Assembly (NCBI GenBank): GCA_034509425.1
Contig: JAVTVJ010000298.1
Location: 62,001 to 126,000 of the forward strand
Length of the DNA: 64,000 nt
Reading direction: 5' to 3'
Source: Eopsaltria australis
Lineage: Eukaryota; Chordata; Aves; Passeriformes; Petroicidae
The position numbers were made by a program, and so were the translations under genes. The notes under the pieces were generated by a model. That model was not told where the DNA came from. It saw nothing but the letters and a program-made list of their open reading frames with translations, and made no database searches. Positions 38,098 to 49,588 of this stretch are shown one piece after another. Each line of letters opens with the position of its first letter. Position 1 is the stretch's first letter.

Positions 38098-39923
38098 CTG
38101 GAATTTGAGCCATAATCTTTCCCTGTCAGCTTTCTCTTTCTCTTTTTTTCCTCCTAATTTCCTCTTCTTGAAGTCTGGGTAACTTAAAGTTCAATAACTA
38201 GAATTTGCTATTGTCAATGCCTTGTAAAATGCTTTATTTCAATTGAATGATGCTTTAAAATTTGCCAAGTATTCTTATTTTCCAAAATTTGTGAGTAAAA
38301 GTTTGTTATGTAACCTCCTGAGAACATTATCACGTGTTGCCTCAGGGTATAAAAAATCCTAAGCCCCTTTAAAGGAGCTCATTGACCAAGTCCAGCCCTT
38401 TATATCTGTAACTTTTATTTAGAAAATAAGAAAAGAAAGTGTTATTTTACCACTTGTAACAACTGCTGATATTACATCCAGTAGCAGATGAGGACTCATC
38501 TTACAGCAAAATGTTATCAGAACAGGAATGAGCATTTACCTGTATGAGTTGAGTTGGAAGGTATCAAATAGAAGAATTATTTAATAGGGACGCTGATAAT
38601 TTTCCATTTATTTAAAAAATATAAAAACAAAACTCCAAACACTGAGTAGATTATTCTCATAAGGTTTCTACTTCATTTTGAATGTTTTCATAATTTCTGA
38701 TGGATTCAAAGCTTCTAATATTTTATTAATAATCTGGATTTGGCAAAGACAAGATCAGAACGGTTGAGAACAGAATTGCCCAAATGCCAAAAGGAAGCTT
38801 TTCATAGGATATCAATATTTTGGACAAGCTACTTCATTATTTGATTTTGTACTACAATAGAATGTATTTGCAGTTGGGCCTTATTCTGCAGCACACATGG
38901 AAGTGCACTGCATTCTGATTGTTTACCAGTTGTACTCCATGCATGCTCAAGGTTATTTGTCACTTTCAGGAAATTTGCTCTATTTCATGTTCAGCCACGC
39001 TCAAATATTCTGACTGCTGTCCAACAGGACTCCCATACTGAGGATACAATTTACACCAAACATTTTTCCTCCAGAAAAGTTTAAACCAGCTGCACTGTCA
39101 TTAAATTCAAATGAAAATATAAACAACATGGATTTTAATTGTCTTTGCCTCAGACAAATGGGAGAGTTTTTTCTACTGTGAACATAAACTGTCACACTCT
39201 TAAAATTAATTCATTTGTGTTTCTCATTACTGCTCTACATTTTCTGTTGCAGCACTAAGAGCCCTGTGACACTTCTAGCTGTCTTATGGTTACAAAATTC
39301 TTGAAAACACTTAGAAAGGGAAGTTTGGGGTCAAACTAACATTGTAAGTTCAGAGAAGATAAAACACTGTTGGTTTTGCAAAGGATGCTGTTTGGCAAAC
39401 AATCTGCCCTTGAGAGTCTCTTTTATGTACTCTGTAATATCTATGCTGAGATCTATGAAGCATGTTCTCTTTCTAATTTTTTTTTCCCTATGCAGAAAAA
39501 ATGAGAAGGAAATGAAGCATAGAGAAAACCTTGAGGTCTTTCACTTCTTCAATTAAAAGTGTGGCAAGGGATGCATCATTTGGTTAAATCAGCAGATTTT
39601 TAAATTACCTGTTATTTTTCTTCATTGCGTATCTATTTAAACAGGATTTTTTTTTTAAAGTGTAATTTTTGTGGTAGCATTTGCAATAAATCCTTTTTAT
39701 AATTAACTCTTCAGGGGAATTTGTACAAGCAAGTGTAGCAACAGTGGAAGGGTATATGTCCATCTGGCAGGAATATCACCATCAACTGACATTGTATGGT
39801 AGCTATAACATAATCCCTAGAAGAGGGTAAAATAGACCATATTCTGGGCTATAACTAATTCTACTAACATAATTTGATTAGAAGATACAGCATCTAAGTT
39901 ATTAATTTTTATTTGTATTATAA
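38098..39923. other. Spacer between the 59-bp repeats
   Basis: Single-copy AT-rich sequence with no recognised gene or element. The open frames are below 70 codons. Confidence 0.5.
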
Positions 39924-39982
39924 ATATTTTATTATTAATTTTTAACTTAATAAAGTATTCACTATATTGTGTGCAGCTGTAT
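39924..39982. repeat. 59-bp direct repeat, copy 2
   Basis: Same strand and nearly identical to 37994-38052, offset by 1930 bp. The flanks on both sides differ completely from those of copy 1. Confidence 0.9.
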
Positions 39983-40890
39983 TATTAAAACAAATACTAC
40001 TTCAAAACATTTCTTATATTCTACTTCAATTTTTGTTTAAAAATTGTTTAAAAAATAATTTGTTTTCTTGCTTGAAAAATAGCTGCTCACAGTTTATATC
40101 AGAGTACAGAACAGACTTTCTGCCTCAATACATTCCAATTGTTTTTCACCTGCAGGTCAAGTTATATAACTTTGCCTAGTTACAACAATTGAATTTCTCC
40201 CTCTGCAGCTCATAACCTGTTATTTGAATTCATCATTACAGAGCTTTAAACAGCCATCTTCATTGACTGAAGATATTACTTGTTTATCTGTTAGATAAGA
40301 GGCATGTGGTGCATTCAGTAGTGCTTTGGATTAAGTTATTATGCATTGAAGTCATTATACATTGACATTTCCTACTTTATCAGTGAAGTTTCAAAAGATA
40401 TTAACATGCACATTTATTTTTATGCAGTTTCTATTTTCTGTGCATTTGTGTTAGTAAGAGGGAATGTTATTGGATGCTCTTTACTTGATTACTCTTGAAT
40501 TATGACACTGTCTTGGTGCAGGTGTAGGTATTGTGTTATCCTTCAAGCATAAGAAGTATACTTAATGTTTTATGTCTGATTCCATAGGAAACTATTACAG
40601 CAGGCTGTGCAAGGTATATCACAAAACATCATTAGAAATGCATGATCTCTAAGACAGCTCTTGGTTATACTTTCTATTAGACCTGGATACAGCTATTCCC
40701 AAGCTTGTGCTAGACAAAGGACATAGCCAGCCATCCCCTAGAGCCTTGGGCTCTGTCCCTACCCCATGTCCACAGGAAAGGCAGAAGCAGGAAGCCAGAG
40801 AAGACACTGGGCTGCAAGGTGGCACAGGGACAATACACAGGTCCTGTGAGTGCAGTGGCCATGACCAGACTGTAAATCACAAGTACTGCC
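39983..40890. other. Non-coding sequence, nothing recognised
   Basis: AT-rich to about 40690, then a GC-richer stretch at 40700-40890 leading into the CR1 relic. That stretch is open on both strands for about 70-86 codons and may be a further, unrecognisable part of the same relic. Confidence 0.45.
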
Positions 40891-40971
40891 AAGGTCCTTC
40901 TGAAGGGCTCCACAACACTCTGAGGCATTGGCCACTCCTCTCAGTTTGTCATCAGCAAACTTGCTAAGGGG
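40891..40971 (-). mobile_element. Short CR1 LINE relic
   Basis: The plus-strand sequence AAGGTCCTTCTGAAGGGCTC, CACTCCTCTCAGTTTGTCATC and AGCAAACTTGCTAAGGG aligns with the CR1 reverse transcriptase region around the FADDTK box, read on the minus strand. It overlaps in CR1 coordinates with the upper end of the 28336-28768 relic. Very short and diverged. Confidence 0.65.
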
Positions 40972-43900
40972 GATTTGGCATGGGAATTGGTGGTTTTCAT
41001 TAAGTGTATATTAAAATCAACAAATACATAGAAGATATTAAATATATTAATTCAGATGCAATGAATATCAGGTAAAAAGTGAATTTTACATTTTTAAGTG
41101 AGCGAGAGGTCAGAGAATGGTCTCTTCAGAGTAAGATGAGAAAGTGATGCAAAACCAAAATGTAGACAAAGATTCCCATGGGAGAACCTGGCAAACAGTT
41201 TCTTTACTGGATTCCCTAATTGTGAGCAGTTTAATAGATTTAACCTTCCCTAACAGAAAGGGTAGATCCATACAAGCTCACCCTTGGCAACAGACAATCT
41301 ATGGCTTCTCAAGTTCAGAACTTTCATCTGACTGCTGTTACACACTTTTCAGTATTTCCAATGCTCTTCAAAATACATTCTAAGGACTTGCAAAGTACAT
41401 TGTAGGCCGCACAAAATACAAAGCGTGAAGCAAAACTACAGTGCAGCAAATGTCCATGTGTAAAGGCTGCTAGTTATTCACTGTGTCAAAAGACCCAAAA
41501 TCATGTACCAAAATCTATCCAGGTAGGGAAGAGCTAAGTCTCTATATGAAACAAAACTACACTAGAAACATCTGATATTACCTTAACCTTGTCTAATACA
41601 AACTTTTCCCACTGTTTGGTAATGCTTCAGTTTTCTAAGTAATGTCTCAGATTTAAGACATTTCACCTGACTGAAAAGAGCTTGAGACAGAACTATGTCT
41701 CTTCTGTGGGATTAAGATCCTTTATATATCACCGTTTTTGTAGGAGTTATAAAGCTGTTGATACAGATAGTGCTCTTACTGTTAAATTTAAATATCACGA
41801 AGTCAACACAGTGCCTACCATATTTTCTTTTTAATAAACTATTAATTTACATGTCACTCAGCAATCTTTAATTTAAGTCTAGAGCAGCATAGTCACTTTT
41901 TTTCTCTAAGCAGAACTTAACTGGTTTTGCACACTAAACCAAATCAGCAGCTGGACTTGTTTCCCAGAGAAGACCTTCTACCTCAGACACCTGAAACAGG
42001 GATTTCAGTTGAAATCCACTATCAGTGCCTTTTTTCTATGGAATTTTTTGCTAGAGGTCTTATAGGGATTCTGCATCACCCTGGGGAATTGGGAAAGAAC
42101 TGATCACTTTATCAGAGCTTAAAACAAGTGATAGAATAAAAATTAATTGTGCTTGCTCTTCTATAGATATCTTAGAAAGTAATTCAACAATGCTCTCATT
42201 AATACATTTGGAACAATGCATATCCTACAACAGTACAATATTCTTTATGATAATTCCTGGTTTTTAGGCAGAAGAGAGAGGTATAAAGATTCACCAATTT
42301 GATTCCCATTAAATATGACAGCCACATCATAACAAATTATGGTGCCAGCAATGTCTTTTATACATATATATACACACTTATATACTGCACAGAAGTATGT
42401 AAGTAATGATGTTTTCTAATGGCACAAAACCTTTCCAGTTACTATAATAAGGTGAACATCTACTATGTGACTATCAAAAACTTGGCATAGACATAAAACT
42501 GAATCAGCTTCTATGGGTACTATTCAGAATAAAAACTTTATCTTTAATCATTAAATAAATGGAATAAGTTTTACACAAAGTACTTGTGATTTTGCAGGTG
42601 GTCTTGAACAGCATATTATTTAAATTAAACAAATAGTGAAAACTTATGACTCATTTTTTCCAGTAATTGAAATGTTTTATTCATAAATAGAGCCCTATGT
42701 ACTTTCAGATAGAAAGGGACCTTCTATATAAAATTGACACAGCATGGGAATTTTTAATGTAAATACATTGCATTGCCTCCAAAATTCTCTGATGGTTTAG
42801 ATAAGGAATTCTGTCAAACACATGAATTTATAAAAAGTTCCATTTATATTTTATTGTTAGGGGGCAAGATTATTTTCACACAAAGTAATCTGGATTTCTG
42901 CTTCAATGACTTCATCCTCAAAAATCGTAGTATTGTTAAAATCAGTGAAACTCTTTGCATCTTTTACATATACTAAATCAAACCTCTAGGACTGGATTCA
43001 GTGGTCCATGGAATCAAAGTAGTTTGAGTTTATACTCTTTCAGATTTCTATTTAAGTGACAGCCATTTTAATTAATTCAACTACACAGTCATTTTGCTAG
43101 TAGTAGAACAGCATTTCTTGCCAAGGGAAAAACCTGCAATGTCCAAACTTTTTCTTTATTGCTCTAAGCTGCCAGTATCTCCTGAATTGACAGTAATGTC
43201 TGTGTGAGCTCAGTAGTCTGCATCACATTTGACTGGGTCATATTTGACCTTGTTGTCCTTTAGTTCCCTACAAGTCTCAAAAATTTCTGCAAACACTGCT
43301 TAATTCTGACCAGACTTGAATGGAGCCCACATAGATACAACTCTATCTTTTGGAAAACGAAAGATAATATTAAATGGTAATTATGGTCCCTCTGATGAGT
43401 TTCATCGTAGCAAAACCTGAAACTCAATATGCGTGTTTCCCTTATGGGATATATTAAAGACAAGTCATGGATTCTAAGAATAGGAGATGAATGTTTGCCA
43501 CACGTACATTTCTCTGGGTGACCTTTTGAGACCAAGGCCTGAGTGCTGTTATAGGTTCTGATACTCCTGATCTGACATTGCTGTGCAATTCTTCCAGATA
43601 ATTGAAGACACGTTTATTTTCAGCATCTTGGAATCTGTGATTTTGAAGATTAAGAGAGAATGGAAGTACTTTGTTACTGGGGGTGCTTGATACAGGAAAA
43701 TTTGTGAGGGGTGGGGGGGGGGGGGGAAAGAAGAGAGGAGCCTTACCATTCCAAGTCAGAGGTAGGTTGAGAGGATATTGGGACTCTTAGACAGCAAAGG
43801 TATGGATTAGGGAGGTGAATGAGGATCTCAACTTCAGCCTCAGCTGGAACACATATACAGACTCTGACCTCCCAAATCACCAAGTTATATGTTGCCACTG

Positions 43901-46159
43901 ATTCTTTAAATTTACTGCACATGCAGAATTTTTAAACTCTTTATACCTCTTCAACACTGAGCATATTTGTTTGGGTTTTTTTCCTGCAAGCCATCATTGC
44001 AGTTTCAGCAGCAAAAAAGGCCCAAAAACATCCATTCTTCCTATTTTGATGATGATTAAATCACCATTCATTTGACTGCAAGTCCTTTTGTTTGTGTGCT
44101 TGGTAACCAAAATTTCCTTGATGATGTCTCATTATGTATTGGTCATACCTGCAGCTTCCTAAATCCACATGATCAGTTGAATACAACATAATATGGCAGT
44201 GTAGGAAGCAGATCTTCCAGTAAGTAATTGGAACAAGGATTATGTCTTTGGTAAGGTAGAGGAGTAGTGCCTGGAGCAGTTATCTTTGCAATGACAGCAG
44301 TGAACTTTAGTGAGAATAAAGGTAAATGTCTGTCTTCCTGACATACAATATGGGCTACTGACTCATCAAGTTGTTTCTCATTTGTCTAGTTAGATTCTCA
44401 GGCTTTCATTTTTATGCTACTTGCAATTAGGATTATGTTCTTATCAGACTAACATTTTTTTTAAGGGAAATAATCCTACCCAAACCCCTACATGCTTCTC
44501 AGAGGAGGAAAAACACACCTATTCAGTCATTGACTGATACTGTGGTGCACATTTCAAAATGTCAGTCTTTGCTATCTTCCAAATTTCTATTTATATGCGT
44601 GCAGCTTGTTGTTAACCAGAAGTGTTTCCAATATGTTGTTGGAGGGATGTGTGTGCATTTATTGATTTATTTATCATTTGAAAGCAAAGTTTGCCTATTT
44701 ATAAAACATGAGCCATGACACTTGAAAATACCTCACAGAAAATCCTCACCTTGAGGACAGCCAACTAGTACTTCAGTGAAATTAAATGCTGTGACTAATG
44801 CCAGCAATTATCCTCCTTTATTAATAGCTATAAAGGGCCTATTTGTTTCCATGTTGGTGCTTAACAAATTGATCTGTTTTAGTGAGTGCTGAAGTGCAGA
44901 TTTATGAGTATTTCTCTCAGTGTTGGAACAGGAGAGCAGCAGACATAGATCTGCTCAGAGAAAAGTGAAATGGAGTTTTTTGTAACTACAAATTTATGAC
45001 ATGGAACTGACAACCAGGAGAGGCTGCAATGAGGATTGCTGAGTCTGGTCACTGCATTAACAAGATCAGAGTAAAACATCATGGTAAAAGACCATCTCCT
45101 CAATGCCTGATTTAGCTGAAACTACTTGAAGATTAAACCAAAGGACCACACATGAAATCTCACAATGTAAGTATTTAATGTTTTATGGAGTGAGAGTAAT
45201 GTTTTAGAAGTTGAAAAAGAGCTGTGTAAAAGAGAGGAACCAACAGTGACAGTGTAGTTACAACCATGTTTTTCATTTAACTCTAATGTCACACACCAGG
45301 CAAAGAAAGGCAAATTCTAACTTTCATTTAAAATCCAAGTTTCAGCAGAAAGGTACTGTACTAATACCAAACTAATGAAGAAGCTGTCAGAACATTCCCC
45401 TTTTTTTTTTTTGGTTTGTGATAGAGCTGAGTACTACTCCAGTCACCTTTTACTTTCAGAAGATTTAATTACCATAATTAACTTTAATTTTGCGTTGATT
45501 AAAGTGCCTCAAAGGAATCATGTTAAGGTAGCGCGCTTAAGGTCCAGACTCTGTATGCAAATAAAACAGATACAGTGAAAAACCTTGTGATTTGTACTTC
45601 TTATTGTAATAGAATGCAGTTTTGAAAGGCAAATCTATCCAGTCACAGATTTCAATCTGACCTGACAGAAAACTTACAAATGTTCCCGGAGTAATTTTTC
45701 ATTTTAAAAGAAAATAATGCATTTAGCTAAAAGTATAAACTGCATAAAGTCTATGCTTCAGACATCTAAGCTTATTTTCAACATGAGTATTTATTTTGTT
45801 ATGAATATTCATCTGATTTTGTATTACAGCACTGCTTACATGCCTAACTGCAAGCACTCTACCATTGCAGAAGATACAGTCCTGGCCGTGACAAAGTGCA
45901 TTAACAGCACAGGAAATGCCAATTTAACACAAAGGTGCAAAGATTATTCTCAGGTTTTATGGGGGACTCAGAAAAATTCCAGTCAACTCCATGACTGGGG
46001 AGCCCTGTATGGTCAACCTTGAACTCATATTCTTGGTTGCTGTCCAATATACCCATGTTCTTCACACATAGATCTATTTCTGGTATTCACAGTGCATGAT
46101 GTGCATTTCACTGCTTTCTGCCACAGATTTATGTGTTCTTTTGGGAAGTGGATCTAGGG
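40972..46159. other. Single-copy AT-rich non-coding sequence
   Basis: No gene or transposon was recognised. It contains the G tract at 43708-43726. The open frames, up to 101 codons at 45717-46022 on the plus strand, look like chance. Confidence 0.55.
43708..43726 (+). repeat. G4-T-G14 tract
   Basis: GGGG at 43708-43711, a T, then 14 consecutive G at 43713-43726. It is an isolated homopolymer in AT-rich DNA, able in principle to form a G-quadruplex on the plus strand. Its exact length should be treated with caution because sequencers misread such runs. Confidence 0.9.
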
Positions 46160-46828
46160 ACTGGTGCAACTTGAAGCCATTTCTTCTCGTCCCTCAATTT
46201 TACCTTGGAGAAGACACTGACACTCCCCTCACCATAACCTCCTTTTAGGTATTTAGAGAGAACAATAAGGTCCTTCCTGAGCCTCATTTTTTCCAGGCTG
46301 AACACTCCCTCAGCTGTTCCTTGTCAGACCTGTGCTCCAGACCCTTCCCCAGCTCTTTTCCCTTCTCTGGACTCGCTCCAGAACTGAACCCAGGATTTGA
46401 GGTGTGGCCTCACCAGTGCCAAGTACGGGGGATCAGCTTACTATCGATCAACATCTCCAAGTGCTTTTCTACCAGGCACCTTTCCAGCTACTCTTCCCCA
46501 AATCTGTTGAATTGCGTGGGGTTGTTGTGACCCAAAAGCAGGACCCAGTACTTTACCTTGTGGAAGTTCATGCAATTTGCCTCACCCATCAATGCAGCAT
46601 GTCCAGATCCCTCTGTGGAGCCTTCATATCCTCCAGCAGATCAGCACTAGCTTGGAGTGCTAGGTGCTCTTGATACCCTTGTCCAGATCATTGATAAAGA
46701 TATTAAACAGGACTTTTGCCAACACTGAGCCCTGGGAAGCATCACTGGTGACTGGCCACCAGCTAGATGTAATTCCACCCACCATCACCCTTTGAGCCCA
46801 ACCATCCAGCCATTGTACCTTCCCTGAC
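46160..46828 (-). mobile_element. CR1 LINE internal fragment
   Basis: Read on the minus strand it runs from the CR1 reverse transcriptase (the plus-strand AACACTGAGCCCTGGGAAGC encodes the motif B region) to the C-terminal RT region and start of the 3' untranslated region (GTGCAACTTGAAGCCATTTC at about 46164). Blocks such as GTCCAGATCATTGATAAAGA and AATTGCGTGGGGTTGTTGTG are typical of bird CR1. The CTTGGAGTG...GCTCTTGATACCC junction near 46650-46680 lacks the segment that encodes the catalytic FADD box. The 3' octamer tail and the 5' half are absent. Many indels break the frame. Confidence 0.9.
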
Positions 46829-47880
46829 ATAAGGACTGATTATAAAAATATGGAAGATTAGGTTCTGATTAATTTGTTGGTGTCTTTCAAATTATGGTAA
46901 CACAGTAATATGCCACTTAATTTTATTTTTACAGTATTTTTCTTTCTTTCAATCTGCTTTCCATCAAAGGAAAATTGAGAAAAATTAAACCAGCTATGAA
47001 CAGTTGCCAATTCATAGAAGCCATGATTGTTTTGAAAGCATCATGACAATACTTGAAAAATGGCACACACATGTCATTCTGAGCTTCTGCACAGCTCAAT
47101 CTAGTAAGTCATATTAGGAAAATTGTCACTGGATTAGAGATTGCACAAAGAATTTCAGGGCTAATTACAGGCTGAAAATAAAAATAAAAATAGAAGTTGA
47201 TGTTAGAAATGCTGGTAAGTGTAGTCAGTTGCTGAAATGTCTCATTAATACACTCAGGTTTGAGCTATGGATATGTTATCAAGATAAGAAGACATTGTTA
47301 ATAAAATTGAAACTTACAGTACTGTCATCTAGGAAACTACTTATAGAATAGAAGGGTTGATATTAATCAGTCAATGCATGGAAAAAATACAGAATGTTTC
47401 ATAACACTGAGTTATTTTAATTCTTTCCTCACAGATGGTATTCGTATATTCCAAGGTGAGAAACAAAAGTAAACAAAGAAGAAAACACACTTGTTTACTC
47501 TCATTGGAACCATCTTGAATAGTTTAAATATAATCACCTCAAACCATGAACCCTTCGGGTTACTAAAATTCATTCTGTAACACAAAAAATGTCAACTATT
47601 TCTGGGAAAACTAAGCTGTTTTCACCATTCTATCCAAAAGAGTAAATTATTTCAGTGATACTGCATTTTCTCCACTATTGAATGTAAATAGGAAAATATT
47701 TTATAATAAATATTAATTAATTTATACATGAGGAAACTTGGAACTGAATGGCTTTGGTGACTCAAAGGCATTTACCAGTGGTTCAGACACTTAAATTGGT
47801 CCCAAGAAAAGAATAGTTTTACTCTGTGTGAGTGCTCAGTAATAGATATGAAACTAAAGTCTGTGCTGAATCCGAATCTA
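46829..47880. other. Non-coding sequence, nothing recognised
   Basis: AT-rich sequence between the CR1 fragment and the purine-rich repeat. No feature was recognised. Confidence 0.5.
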
Positions 47881-47940
47881 TTTTCTGCCGAAGAAAAGTG
47901 CAGGGGAGGGCAGAGCAGAAGGGAGTGAGTTGGAGCAAAG

Positions 47941-48034
47941 AGAGGAGAGGAGAGGAGAGGAGAGGAGAGGAGAGGAGAGGAGAGGAGAGGAGAGGAGAGG
48001 AGAGGAGAGGAGAGGAGAGGAGAGGAGAGGAGAG
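47941..48034. repeat. (AGAGG)n microsatellite, 18 copies
   Basis: Eighteen perfect AGAGG pentamers followed by AGAG, preceded by an imperfect purine-rich lead from about 47890. The plus strand is all purine. The open frames through it (RRGEE and SPLLS repeats) are artefacts. Confidence 0.98.
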
Positions 48035-48128
48035 CATTACTACAGTTTTGTTTCATTGACTATCAGAACCCTGGTCCATTAAAAGCATCTTTAAAGGTCT
48101 CATAGTCAGATCAGAGAAGCCACCATAA

Positions 48129-48362
48129 CTTCACCTAGAGGGTGGTCAGACACTGGAAGAAGCTCCCCAGGGCAATGGTCACAGCATGAGCCTGTCAGAG
48201 CTCGAGAAGGGTTTGGACAATGCTCTCAGGCACATGGTGTGGTTCTTGGGGCTGTCCTGTGCAGCGACAGAGTTAGACTTCAATGACCCTTGGGGGGTTC
48301 CTTCCACTTCAGGCCATATCACGTTCTATGGTTCTATGATTCAATGATTCAATGATTCTTTG
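48129..48362 (+). mobile_element. CR1 LINE 3' end
   Basis: This is the last 230 bp or so of a CR1 on the plus strand: TAGAGGGTGGTCAGACACTGG, GAAGCTCCCCAGGGCAATGG, TTTGGACAATGCTCTCAGGC, and a GACTTCAATGACCCTTG block. It ends in tandem octamers TTCTATGG, TTCTATGA, TTCAATGA, TTCAATGA, TTCTTTGA. The octamer tail is the CR1 hallmark. It is the only CR1 copy here on the plus strand. The TTCAATGA variants, repeated twice, differ from the usual ATTCTATG unit. Confidence 0.92.
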
Positions 48363-49054
48363 AACTTTGTTTTATTTGTGTTATTAATGTCTTCCTTTGC
48401 TGCGCACACACTACCATATGTATAAGAACATTAAGGAAATTAAAAAGGCAGGAAAGCCCCAGAAATTCTGTAACTGATTAGTCATGGGGAAAGACAGTAT
48501 CTTGGTAATATTGCAGTGTCATGACTTGCAGGCACCCACTAATTTTATAAGAGAGCATTTTATAAGAGCAACAGTGAGTCTGTTGTGCTGAGTCATACTG
48601 CTACAGAGTCGTGTCAGAACTCAGTGTCTCACCATTCTGCAAAATACCCACCCTGCTAAAGGTGCCACAAGTGCCACTGTTTCATTCTGAGATCTGAAGA
48701 CATCATGACCATTTCCTTGCATGAAACCTGATCAGAAAAGCTGCAGCAATTCACTCAGCCTCACTGCTCTGTCAAATGTGGATCATTCAGAGCAGATTGC
48801 TGAAGAAATCCTTCTACTGGGGAACACCTGAACTTTTACAATTTGTAGGGAAAGGAGGAAGGTTAGCAACTTCAGAAGTCACTACGTACTCTGGGTAGCG
48901 TTAGGTAAGGGGTTCTTTTAAACAAAAATTTTTGCAGAAATTCTGCAGGTTCACTTCCGTGCATGGCATGACCATGGCAAAGTATAAATTGTAACCCTCT
49001 TTAGTCAAAGTAAAACGCACAACCGAAATGTATCAACAGTAAACACAGGGATAA
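48363..49054. other. Non-coding sequence, nothing recognised
   Basis: No gene or element was recognised. A short 15-bp-period duplication of ATTTTATAAGAG occurs at 48542 and 48557. Confidence 0.5.
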
Positions 49055-49588
49055 TGTAATTTTACTTGGCAAGCAGCTAAACACCACACAGCCATTTGCT
49101 CAGTCCTCTGCAATGGGATGGAGGACAGAATTGGAAGGCAAAACTCAAAAGTTGGGATACAGAAAATTTAATAGGACAGAAAAGGAAGGGAAAGCAATAG
49201 TAACGATAAATCAATATAAAAAACAGTTGATGCACAATGCAATTGCACTGACCAATGCCCAGCCAGTTCCCAAGCAGCGGGGCATGACCCATGAGCCAAC
49301 TTCCTTGAGTTTTATTTTTCTGTATGATGTCATATTGTGTGTAGTATCCCTTTGTCCAGCTGGGGTCAGCTGTCCTGGCTGTGTCCCATCCCAGATACTT
49401 GTGCCCACCAGCCTCCTCTCTGTTTAACTGATGCAGAAGCTGAAAAGCCTTTGATTTAGTGTAAACATGGCTCAGCAACAACCAAACATTAGTGTGTTAT
49501 CAGCATTATTCTCATCTTAAGTCCCAAACACAACACTGGACCAGCTACCAGGATGAACATTAACTGTATCCTGGCCAAAACCAGGACA
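49055..49588 (-). mobile_element. Solo LTR of an ERVL-like endogenous retrovirus, related subfamily
   Basis: On the minus strand, this is an LTR related to those at 19118 and 36549. Shared blocks with the 19118 copy include the GCTAAACACCACACAGCC-like end, TCAGCTGTCCTGGCTGTG, the CACCAGCCTCCTC block and a CCAAAACCAGGACA terminus. It differs in having AATAGGACAGAAAAGGAAGG and GATGCACAATGCAATTGC, so it is a different subfamily. The first bases (TGTAATTTTACTTGGC) are diverged and the TATA region is degraded. No internal viral sequence adjoins it. No matching 5-bp flanks were found. Open frames of 104 and 134 codons on opposite strands inside it are artefacts. Confidence 0.88.

Noticed and set aside
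47772..48059. Open frames with SPLLS or RRGEE repeats
   Set aside because: Direct products of the AGAGG microsatellite, open in several frames at once.
49077..49481. 134-codon minus-strand and 104-codon plus-strand frames
   Set aside because: Both lie inside the solo LTR, which is a non-coding regulatory repeat.
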